From an uncultured Lachnospiraceae bacterium (lineage in GTDB: Bacteria; Bacillota; Clostridia; Lachnospirales; Lachnospiraceae): a stretch of 6,843 nucleotides of DNA. The first letter of the stretch is position 1; each line of letters starts with the position of its first letter. This document shows, piece by piece, positions 1-5,751 of this stretch. The notes below the pieces were generated by a model, which had not been told where the DNA came from, did not search any database, and was given only the letters and a program-made list of their open reading frames with translations. The position numbers were made by a program, and so were the translations under genes. The stretch lies in the NCBI GenBank assembly GCA_905193085.1, contig CAJJNI010000131.1, positions 1 through 6,843 of the forward strand, written 5' to 3'.

Positions 1-90
1 GCATACCGTTACATACAGAAAAACAGTATGGACAGTGGTAACAGTATGGTCGATACTGCGGCAATGCTTCTTAGTATTATGGATATGTAA
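1..90 (+). CDS. 3' end of an unrecognised upstream gene (partial)
   Basis: Reading frame 1 is open from the first base of the window to a TAA at 88-90, giving 29 residues that end in ...AAMLLSIMDM. The other two plus frames look less like genes: frame 3 stops early, and frame 2 is rich in Trp and Cys and runs on through the dapF promoter. I therefore take frame 1 as the C-terminus of a gene that begins outside the window. The residues match no family I can name. The segment contains a 10-base direct repeat (AACAGTATGG at 22-31 and 40-49) that encodes a repeated Asn-Ser-Met. No terminator hairpin lies between its stop and the dapF promoter ten bases later, so read-through into dapF is possible. 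Confidence 0.5.
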   Translation, partial: AYRYIQKNSMDSGNSMVDTAAMLLSIMDM

Positions 91-99
91 AATGCATGC

Positions 100-128
100 T
101 TTACATCAATTAAAAAAAATTGTATAAT
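100..128 (+). promoter_or_regulatory. sigma-A-type promoter for dapF
   Basis: A -35 box TTTACA (100-105) is followed after exactly 17 bases by a perfect -10 box TATAAT (123-128). Transcription would start near 134-136 and leave a leader of about 30 bases before the dapF start at 166. The position also shows that the in-frame ATG codons at 133 and 136, which fall at or beside the predicted start site, are not the translation start. Confidence 0.8.
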
Positions 129-152
129 TTATATGATGGCAGTTATATGTTT

Positions 153-158
153 AGGAGG
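153..158 (+). promoter_or_regulatory. dapF ribosome binding site that fixes the start codon
   Basis: AGGAGG lies seven bases before ATG 166. The ATGs at 133 and 136, in the same frame, have no such site upstream and sit at the predicted transcription start. The family also begins with the conserved MKFTKMHGCGND, which starts exactly at 166. Confidence 0.9.
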
Positions 159-165
159 TATAATT

Positions 166-1008
166 ATGAAGTTTACAAAAATGCACGGTTGCGGTAATGA
201 TTATGTGTATGTTAATTGCTTTGAAGAGACCGTAGACAATCCGGGTGAAGTTGCAATTAAAGTAAGTGACAGACATTTTGGTATTGGTTCAGACGGACTT
301 ATTCTTATTAAACCTTCAGATAAAGCTGATTTTTTCATGGAAATGTATAATTCCGATGGTTCACAGGCTGAAATGTGCGGAAATGGAATAAGATGTGTTG
401 CAAAGTATGTATATGACTATGGTCTTACTGATAAAACTGAAATTTCTATTGACACATTGGTTGGAATAAAGTATCTTAAGTTAGAGATAACTAACAATAA
501 AGTTTCAAGTGTAACAGTAAATATGGGCAGTCCGGTTTTAGAGCCTTCAAAGATTCCGGCATTATTTGATGGGGATAAAGTAGTAAATCAGTCACTTATG
601 ATTGAAAATGTTGAGTTTAAGGTGACATGTGTTTCCATGGGAAATCCGCATGCGGTTATTTTTATGAAAGAGATAGATTCCTTAAAACTTAATGTTTTAG
701 GTCCTTATTTTGAAAATAATGAGAAATTCCCAAAAAGAATTAATACGGAATTTGTCCAGATAATTGACAGACAGCATATTAAAATGCGTGTATGGGAACG
801 AGGTGCAGGAGAGACTCTTGCCTGTGGAACAGGTACATGTGCATCTGTTGTTGCATGTATATTGAATGGTTATACTGACAACAAAGTAGAAGTCGAACTT
901 CTTGGAGGTAAGCTTTTTATTGAATATGATGCCGAAGAAAATAAAGTATATATGACAGGACCTGCTACAGTTGTTTTTGATGGAACAACAGACAGTCTGT
1001 TTGTATAG
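166..1008 (+). CDS. dapF: diaminopimelate epimerase
   Basis: This cytoplasmic, cofactor-independent enzyme (EC 5.1.1.7) converts LL-diaminopimelate to meso-diaminopimelate, the precursor of lysine and the peptidoglycan cross-link residue. The 280-residue product has the usual family length. It starts with the signature MHGCGNDYVYVN (residues 6-17). The two catalytic cysteines are visible: Cys71 in the MCGNGIRC motif of the N-terminal half, and Cys220 in ETLACGTGTCAS of the C-terminal half. These belong to the two pseudo-symmetric domains of the fold. MGNPHAV (158-164) and WERGAGET (210-217) are further family motifs around the substrate pocket. An 11-residue upstream extension in the same frame is rejected because AGGAGG at 153-158 sits correctly before ATG 166. 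A strong promoter lies directly upstream. The gene is followed 100 bases later by dapL, the preceding step of the pathway. It appears intact. Confidence 0.98.
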   Translation: MKFTKMHGCGNDYVYVNCFEETVDNPGEVAIKVSDRHFGIGSDGLILIKPSDKADFFMEMYNSDGSQAEMCGNGIRCVAKYVYDYGLTDKTEISIDTLVGIKYLKLEITNNKVSSVTVNMGSPVLEPSKIPALFDGDKVVNQSLMIENVEFKVTCVSMGNPHAVIFMKEIDSLKLNVLGPYFENNEKFPKRINTEFVQIIDRQHIKMRVWERGAGETLACGTGTCASVVACILNGYTDNKVEVELLGGKLFIEYDAEENKVYMTGPATVVFDGTTDSLFV

Positions 1009-1011
1009 AGA

Positions 1012-1102
1012 TTAAATTTTAATGTTAATACCGGTGGTAGCGGCAGCTGTGGCTGGTTGTCCGTTGTCGTACCATGTATCATAAGATGAAAATTTAAGGA
1101 GG
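1012..1102 (+). other. structured dapF-dapL intergenic segment (possible cis-acting RNA)
   Basis: A GC-rich stretch in this otherwise AT-rich DNA can fold into a hairpin. TGGTA (1035-1039) pairs with TACCA (1070-1074), and after a single bulged G1040, CGGCA (1041-1045) pairs with TGTCG (1065-1069) with one G-T wobble. Wobble and Watson-Crick pairs 1046-1064 and 1047-1063 can extend it, leaving a 15-base loop. Around it, TTAAATTTT (1012-1020) is perfectly complementary to AAAATTTAA (1089-1097). The downstream arm overlaps the first bases of the dapL ribosome binding site AAGGAGG (1096-1102), so the outer helix could dampen dapL translation. There is no T run, so this is not a standard intrinsic terminator. 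I recognise no known riboswitch. The pairing is seen directly; a regulatory role is inference. Confidence 0.4.
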
Positions 1103-1108
1103 ATAAAA

Positions 1109-2323
1109 ATGTTTAAAATTAACGAAAATTATTTAAAATTACCTGGAAGTTATTTGTTTAGTACAATCGGTAAGAAGGTAAAAGCATATCAGGAGGCAAA
1201 TCCGGACAAAGCAATTATCCGTCTTGGTATTGGTGATGTAACACAGCCAATCGCTCCTAAAATTATTGAAGCTATGCACAGTGCAGTTGATGAAATGTCA
1301 AAAGCAGAGACATTCCACGGATATGCACCTGATTTAGGATACGAATTTTTGAGAAATGCAATTGTAGAAGGAGATTATAAATCAAGAGGCGCTGATATTT
1401 CTGCAGATGAAATATTCGTAAGTGATGGTGCCAAATGTGATTCAGGAAATATCCAGGAAATATTCAGCTTAGACAATAAGATTGCTGTATGTGACCCTGT
1501 ATATCCTGTTTATGTTGATACAAATGTTATGGCAGGAAGAACAGGAAATTACAATGCTGATACAGAGATGTTTGAAAATGTTATTTATATGCCATGTACA
1601 GCAGATAGCAATTTTGCACCTGAACTTCCAAAAGAAACACCTGATATGATTTATCTTTGCTTCCCAAATAACCCTACAGGTTCTACAATTACAAAAGACC
1701 AGCTTCAGGAATGGGTAGATTATGCTAACAAAGTCGGCGCTGTTATTATTTATGATGCTGCCTATGAAGCATATATTTCAGAAGATAATGTTCCTCATAC
1801 AATTTATGAGTGTGAAGGTGCAAAGACATGTGCAATTGAATTAAAGAGCTTTTCAAAAAATGCAGGATTTACAGGTGTACGTCTTGGATATACAGTAGTT
1901 CCTAAAGAATTAAAATGTGGTGATGTATCACTCAACGCACTCTGGGCAAGAAGACATGGTACAAAGTACAACGGAGCTCCATACATCATTCAGAGAGCTG
2001 GTGAAGCAGTATATTCACAACAGGGTAAAGAACAGATTAAGAAGCAGGTTGCTTATTATATGAACAATGCTAAGACTATTAAAGAAGGTCTTCAGGCAGC
2101 AGGATTTACAGTATCAGGTGGCGTAAATGCACCATACATCTGGCTTAAGACACCTGATAAGATGACTTCATGGGAGTTCTTTGATTATCTTCTTGAAAAT
2201 GCAAATGTTGTCGGTACTCCGGGTTCAGGATTTGGACCAAGCGGTGAAGGATATTTCAGACTGACAGCTTTTGGAAGCTATGAAAATACATTGGCTGCAA
2301 TTGAGAGAATTAAGAAATTATAA
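1109..2323 (+). CDS. dapL: LL-diaminopimelate aminotransferase
   Basis: This PLP-dependent fold-type I aminotransferase (EC 2.6.1.83) converts L-tetrahydrodipicolinate to LL-diaminopimelate in one step with glutamate as donor. It bypasses the succinylase or acetylase branches. The 404-residue product has the expected length. It begins with the family-typical N-terminus (INENYLKLPGSYLFSTIGKK) and carries the YAPDLGYEFLR segment (72-82). Cofactor-binding elements follow: SDGAKCD (105-111), FPNNPTG (185-191), Asp216 and Tyr219 in IIYDAAYE, and the Schiff-base lysine Lys250 in SFSKNAGFTGVRLGY. Arg384 in GYFRLTAFG is the expected carboxylate-binding arginine. The long TGVRLGY-type match and the adjacent dapF separate it from general aspartate aminotransferases. 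AAGGAGG six bases before ATG 1109 fixes the start. It probably shares the dapF promoter; I saw no convincing promoter in the gap. Confidence 0.97.
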   Translation: MFKINENYLKLPGSYLFSTIGKKVKAYQEANPDKAIIRLGIGDVTQPIAPKIIEAMHSAVDEMSKAETFHGYAPDLGYEFLRNAIVEGDYKSRGADISADEIFVSDGAKCDSGNIQEIFSLDNKIAVCDPVYPVYVDTNVMAGRTGNYNADTEMFENVIYMPCTADSNFAPELPKETPDMIYLCFPNNPTGSTITKDQLQEWVDYANKVGAVIIYDAAYEAYISEDNVPHTIYECEGAKTCAIELKSFSKNAGFTGVRLGYTVVPKELKCGDVSLNALWARRHGTKYNGAPYIIQRAGEAVYSQQGKEQIKKQVAYYMNNAKTIKEGLQAAGFTVSGGVNAPYIWLKTPDKMTSWEFFDYLLENANVVGTPGSGFGPSGEGYFRLTAFGSYENTLAAIERIKKL

Positions 2324-2344
2324 TAAAATACCCGTTTTATTATA
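2319..2344. repeat. AT-only inverted repeat over the dapL stop codon
   Basis: TATAATAAAA (2319-2328) and TTTTATTATA (2335-2344) form a perfect 10-bp inverted repeat around the loop TACCCG, covering the dapL stop. All pairs are A-T, so as RNA it would be weak. It lacks the GC stem of a normal terminator, though T-rich sequence in its 3' arm could still cause pausing or help protect the dapF-dapL transcript end. Function is uncertain. Confidence 0.35.
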
Positions 2345-2371
2345 TACAAAATTTGGGTGATATATTATAAA
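2343..2371 (+). promoter_or_regulatory. likely promoter for gatCAB
   Basis: A -35-like TATACA (2343-2348, four of six consensus bases) is 17 bases from a -10-like TATAAA (2366-2371, five of six). Overlapping alternatives such as TATATT at 2361 or TATTAT at 2363 are also possible. Transcription would start at about 2373-2378, roughly at the first bases of the hairpin before gatC. The AT-rich setting makes chance matches likely, so confidence is moderate. Confidence 0.45.
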
Positions 2372-2372
2372 T

Positions 2373-2407
2373 AGCCGCAGACTGCATTTATGATGTGGTC
2401 TGTGGCT
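2373..2407 (+). other. 15-bp hairpin in the gatC leader
   Basis: AGCCGCAGAC (2373-2382) pairs with GTCTGTGGCT (2398-2407) with one G-T wobble. The stem continues inward through T2383-G2397, G2384-T2396, C2385-G2395, A2386-T2394 and T2387-A2393 to the loop TTATG (2388-2392). No T run follows (TATGTTGTG instead), so it is not a typical terminator for dapL. It lies at or just after the predicted transcription start and 14 bases before the gatC ribosome binding site. It could act as a 5' stabilising stem, or as a processing or pausing site in a longer transcript. The role is inference. Confidence 0.5.
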
Positions 2408-2434
2408 TATGTTGTGAATATGGAGGTAAGTTAG

Positions 2435-2728
2435 ATGGCAAACATTATTTCTGATGAAACAATAGAATATGTTGGTATTCTTGCAAAGCTTGAGCTTTCT
2501 GAAGAAGAGAAAGAACAGGCTAAAGCTGATATGGGAAGTATGCTTGACTATATTGATAAACTCAACGAACTTGATACAACCGGTGTTGAGCCTATGTCTC
2601 ATGTGTTCCCTGTTAATAATGTGTTTAGGGAAGATGTTGTAACAAATGAAGATGACAGGGATAATATTCTCAAAAATGCTCCGGAAGAAAAAGACGGAAG
2701 CTTTATGGTGCCAAAAACAGTAGATTAG
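2435..2728 (+). CDS. gatC: Asp-tRNA(Asn)/Glu-tRNA(Gln) amidotransferase subunit C
   Basis: GatC is the small non-catalytic subunit that wraps around GatA and holds it to GatB in the GatCAB complex. The 97-residue product matches the family length of about 95. The N-terminal half is helical (IEYVGILAKLELSEEEKEQ, 10-28). The conserved stretch VEPMSHVFPVNNVFREDVV (51-69) is the family signature, followed by NAPEEKDGSFMVPKTV near the C-terminus. GGAGG at 2422-2426, eight bases before ATG 2435, supports the start. It is the first gene of gatCAB and is followed by gatA after 18 bases, which fits co-translation of a stoichiometric complex. A promoter-like sequence and a hairpin lie in its upstream gap. 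Confidence 0.96.
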   Translation: MANIISDETIEYVGILAKLELSEEEKEQAKADMGSMLDYIDKLNELDTTGVEPMSHVFPVNNVFREDVVTNEDDRDNILKNAPEEKDGSFMVPKTVD

Positions 2729-2746
2729 AGGAAAGGAGAATATATA

Positions 2747-4213
2747 ATGGGACTTATGGAACTTACTGCAGTTGAATTGGGAAAGAAAATAAAAGCAGGA
2801 GAAGTTACGGTTAAGCAGGCAGTTGAAGCTGTATACACACAGATTGAAAAAGTAGAAAAGGATGTTAATGCATATGTTACTGTTCTTAATAAAGAAGAAG
2901 TTTTAAAAAAGGCAGAACAAGTGCAGAAAGATATAGATTCAGGAAAGCTTGACGGACCTTTGGCAGGTGTACCGGTTGCAATAAAAGACAATATGTGTAC
3001 TGAGGGAATCCTTACTACATGCAGTTCAAAAATTCTTAATAATTTTAAACCTGCATTTTCTTCAGAAGCTGTATTAAACCTTGAAAAAGCAGGTGCCATA
3101 ATTATTGGAAAAACTAACATGGACGAGTTTGCAATGGGAAGTACAACGGAAACATCTGCTTATGGAGAAACAAAAAATCCATGGAATTTAGAGCATGTTC
3201 CGGGTGGTTCATCAGGCGGTTCATGTGCTGCTGTTTCAGCAAATGAGTGCTTCTTTGCATTAGGTTCAGATACAGGCGGTTCAATCAGACAGCCAAGTTC
3301 ATTTTGTGGTGTAACAGGAATTAAACCTACTTATGGAACTGTTTCACGATATGGACTTATAGCTTACGGTTCATCATTAGACCAGATTGGACCTGTAGCC
3401 AAAGATGTTACTGACTGTGCCACTATTTTGGAGATTATAGCATCTCATGATAAAAAAGACAGCACATCAGTAGAAAGAGATGATTATAAATTCACAGACA
3501 GTCTTGTTGATGATGTTAAGGGAATGAAAATTGGTATCCCGAGAGACTATTTTGGAGATGGTCTTGATGAAGATGTAAAGAAAGCTGTTCTTGCGGCAGC
3601 AGATGTATTAAAGCAGAAGGGTGCAATTGTTGAAGAGTTTGATTTGAGACTTGTAGAATATGCAATACCTGCATATTATGTAATTGCATCAGCGGAGGCA
3701 AGCTCAAACCTTGCAAGATTTGACGGTGTTAAATACGGATACCGCACATCTGATTCAGAAGGACTTCACAGCATGTATAAAAAGACACGTTCAGAAGGAT
3801 TTGGTCCGGAAGTTAAGAGAAGAATAATGCTTGGTTCTTTCGTTTTAAGTTCAGGTTATTATGATGCGTATTATCTTAAGGCACTTCGTACAAAGGCACT
3901 TATTAAGAAAGAATTTGATAAGGCATTTGAAAAATATGATGTCATTTTAGGTCCGGCAGCTCCGACAACTGCACCGAAACTTGGCGATTCACTTTCAGAC
4001 CCTATTAAGATGTATTTAGGTGATATTTATACTATTTCAGTAAATCTTGCAGGTTTGCCGGGAATAAGTGTTCCATGTGGAACTGATAAAGACGGACTTC
4101 CGATTGGAATGCAGCTTATTGGAGACTGCTTTAAAGAGAATAATATAATCCGTGCAGCATATTCATTTGAACAGTCAAGGAACTATGAAGCACCGGATAT
4201 TGCTACAAAATAG
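2747..4213 (+). CDS. gatA: Asp-tRNA(Asn)/Glu-tRNA(Gln) amidotransferase subunit A (glutaminase)
   Basis: GatA is an amidase-signature enzyme that releases ammonia from glutamine. The ammonia passes to GatB for amidation of Glu-tRNA(Gln) or Asp-tRNA(Asn). The 488-residue product is full length for the family. The Ser-cisSer-Lys catalytic triad is visible: Lys80 in GVPVAIKDN, Ser155 in the glycine/serine motif PGGSSGGS (152-159), and the nucleophile Ser179 in GSDTGGSIRQP. These positions are each one residue above those I recall for the Staphylococcus aureus enzyme. Further family stretches are GKTNMDEFAMGS (121-132) and the C-terminal NLAGLPGISVPCG (433-445) and GLPIGMQLIG (450-459). The start at 2747 is preferred over ATG 2756 because GGAG at 2735-2738 is eight bases from the former and 17 from the latter. 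It lies between gatC and gatB in a compact operon and shows no defects. Confidence 0.98.
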   Translation: MGLMELTAVELGKKIKAGEVTVKQAVEAVYTQIEKVEKDVNAYVTVLNKEEVLKKAEQVQKDIDSGKLDGPLAGVPVAIKDNMCTEGILTTCSSKILNNFKPAFSSEAVLNLEKAGAIIIGKTNMDEFAMGSTTETSAYGETKNPWNLEHVPGGSSGGSCAAVSANECFFALGSDTGGSIRQPSSFCGVTGIKPTYGTVSRYGLIAYGSSLDQIGPVAKDVTDCATILEIIASHDKKDSTSVERDDYKFTDSLVDDVKGMKIGIPRDYFGDGLDEDVKKAVLAAADVLKQKGAIVEEFDLRLVEYAIPAYYVIASAEASSNLARFDGVKYGYRTSDSEGLHSMYKKTRSEGFGPEVKRRIMLGSFVLSSGYYDAYYLKALRTKALIKKEFDKAFEKYDVILGPAAPTTAPKLGDSLSDPIKMYLGDIYTISVNLAGLPGISVPCGTDKDGLPIGMQLIGDCFKENNIIRAAYSFEQSRNYEAPDIATK

Positions 4214-4229
4214 AAAGGAGAGAGAATAA

Positions 4230-5669
4230 ATGGCACAGTATGAAACAGTCATCGGACTTGAAGTCCATGTTGAACTTGCAACTAAAACAAAAATCTTTTG
4301 TGGCTGTTCCACAGCTTTTGGTGGAGCACCTAATACACATACATGTCCTGTATGTACAGGTATGCCCGGCTCTCTTCCTGTACTTAATAAACAGGTTGTA
4401 GAATATGCTATGGCTGTTGGTATTGCAACAAATTGTGATATAACACAGTATTGTAAATTTGACCGTAAAAATTATTTTTATCCTGATAATCCTCAGAATT
4501 ATCAGATTTCACAGCTCTATCTTCCAATATGCCGCAATGGTGGTGTTGAAATTGAATTAGAAAACGGAACTAAGAAAACAGTAGGTATTCATGAAATTCA
4601 TATGGAAGAAGATGCAGGAAAACTTATCCATGATGAATGGGAAGATTGTTCACTTGTGGACTTTAACCGTTCCGGTGTACCGCTTATTGAAATTGTATCA
4701 GAGCCTGATATGCGTTCAGCAGAAGAAGTTATAGCTTATCTTGATAAGCTTCGTTTAATCATTCAGTATTTAGGCGCATCTGACTGTAAGCTTCAGGAAG
4801 GTTCAATGAGAGCCGATGTCAATTTATCAGTAAGAGAAGTTGGCGCAAAAGAGTTTGGAACAAGAACTGAAATGAAAAATCTTAATTCGTTTAAGGCAAT
4901 TGCAAGAGCAATTGAAGGAGAAAGAGAAAGACAGATTGATTTAATAGAGTCTGGTGAAAAAGTTGTCCAGGAAACAAGAAGATGGGATGATACAAAGGGA
5001 TATTCATATGCAATGCGTTCAAAAGAAGATGCGCAGGATTATCGTTATTTCCCTGAGCCTGACCTTGTTCCTATTGTAATCAGTGATGAATGGCTTAATG
5101 AAGTAAAGAGCCGCCAACCTGAACTTCGTACTGAAAAACTTGCAAGATACAAGAGCGAATATGAGATTCCTGAATATGATGCTAAGATTATAACAGAGTC
5201 AAAACATATGGCAGATATATTTGAAGCTACGGTTGCAATATGCAACAAGCCTAAAAAAGTTTCTAACTGGCTTATGGTTGAGACAATGCGACTGATGAAA
5301 GCTAATGAGATGGAAGCTGACGATTTAAGCTTCTCACCTGAGAATCTCGCAAAACTCATAGAGCTTGTTGAGGCAGGAACTATCAACGGTAATGTGGCAA
5401 AAGAAGTATTTGAAGAGATTTTCTTAAAAGACACAGACCCTGAAAAATATGTAGAAGAACATGGTCTTAAAATGGACAATGATGTAGATGGATTAAAGGT
5501 AATTCTTGAAAAGATAATTGCAGATAATCCACAGTCTGTTGAAGATTACAATAATGGTAAGAAAAAGGCAATAGGATTTCTTGTCGGACAGGCAATGAAA
5601 GAAACAAAAGGAAAAGCAAATCCGGGTATTATCAACAAGATGATTCAGGAAATGCTTGATGCAAAATAA
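4230..5669 (+). CDS. gatB: Asp-tRNA(Asn)/Glu-tRNA(Gln) amidotransferase subunit B
   Basis: GatB binds the misacylated tRNA, activates the Glu or Asp side chain with ATP and completes transamidation with ammonia from GatA. The 479 residues match the family length. The N-terminal cradle domain starts with YETVIGLEVHVEL. It holds the Cys24-Cys26 and Cys39-Cys42 pairs, a likely zinc site found in many but not all GatB proteins. It also holds Glu11, His13 and the HEIHMEEDAGK segment (121-131), probable metal and phosphate ligands. NRSGVPLIEIVSEPD (146-160), GTRTEMKNLNSF (210-221) and DYRYFPEPDLVPI (270-282) are classic motifs. A helical domain and a YqeY-like tail end in GKKKAIGFLVGQAMK (443-457) and NPGIINKMI. 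AAAGGAG at 4214-4220 precedes ATG 4230 by nine bases, and the gap to gatA is 16 bases. It is the last gene of the operon and is followed by a strong terminator. Confidence 0.98.
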   Translation: MAQYETVIGLEVHVELATKTKIFCGCSTAFGGAPNTHTCPVCTGMPGSLPVLNKQVVEYAMAVGIATNCDITQYCKFDRKNYFYPDNPQNYQISQLYLPICRNGGVEIELENGTKKTVGIHEIHMEEDAGKLIHDEWEDCSLVDFNRSGVPLIEIVSEPDMRSAEEVIAYLDKLRLIIQYLGASDCKLQEGSMRADVNLSVREVGAKEFGTRTEMKNLNSFKAIARAIEGERERQIDLIESGEKVVQETRRWDDTKGYSYAMRSKEDAQDYRYFPEPDLVPIVISDEWLNEVKSRQPELRTEKLARYKSEYEIPEYDAKIITESKHMADIFEATVAICNKPKKVSNWLMVETMRLMKANEMEADDLSFSPENLAKLIELVEAGTINGNVAKEVFEEIFLKDTDPEKYVEEHGLKMDNDVDGLKVILEKIIADNPQSVEDYNNGKKKAIGFLVGQAMKETKGKANPGIINKMIQEMLDAK

Positions 5670-5688
5670 TAATAATTGCATATATTAT

Positions 5689-5741
5689 AAAGGTCATGCA
5701 GACTCTTATGAGCAGGCTCAAAGAATCTGTATGACCTTTTT
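5689..5741 (+). terminator. intrinsic terminator after gatB, possibly bidirectional
   Basis: AAAGGTCATGCAGA (5689-5702) pairs with TCTGTATGACCTTT (5726-5739) over 14 bp with one G-T wobble. The 23-base apical region contains short internal complements (CTC/GAG). A run of five T follows the CC of the descending arm (5737-5741). It starts 20 bases after the gatB stop. On the opposite strand the stem is followed by TTTATAATATATG, less T-rich, and the convergent gene ends at 5752, so it may also stop minus-strand transcription with lower efficiency. Confidence 0.88.
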
Positions 5742-5751
5742 GTCTGTTAAA

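Noticed and set aside
133..165. An 11-codon N-terminal extension of dapF from ATG 133.
   Set aside because: It falls at the predicted transcription start, has no ribosome binding site and is not part of the DapF family; AGGAGG at 153-158 points to ATG 166.
1009..1108. A lysine riboswitch or lysine-codon attenuator before dapL.
   Set aside because: The gap is too short for an L-box, there is no terminator with a T run, and the tiny ORF has no lysine codons.
2324..2434. A T-box leader before gatCAB.
   Set aside because: The region is only 111 bases, contains no T-box bulge sequence (TGGNACCGCG type) and has no terminator/antiterminator pair.
2756..2758. Alternative gatA start at the second ATG.
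   Set aside because: The ribosome binding site is 17 bases away from it, against 8 from ATG 2747.
2725..3120. A 131-codon minus-strand open frame over the start of gatA.
   Set aside because: It is antisense to conserved GatA sequence and has no recognisable protein features.
5045..5479. A 144-codon minus-strand open frame inside gatB.
   Set aside because: It lies wholly antisense to conserved GatB sequence, with Ser/Ile-rich translation and no ribosome binding site.
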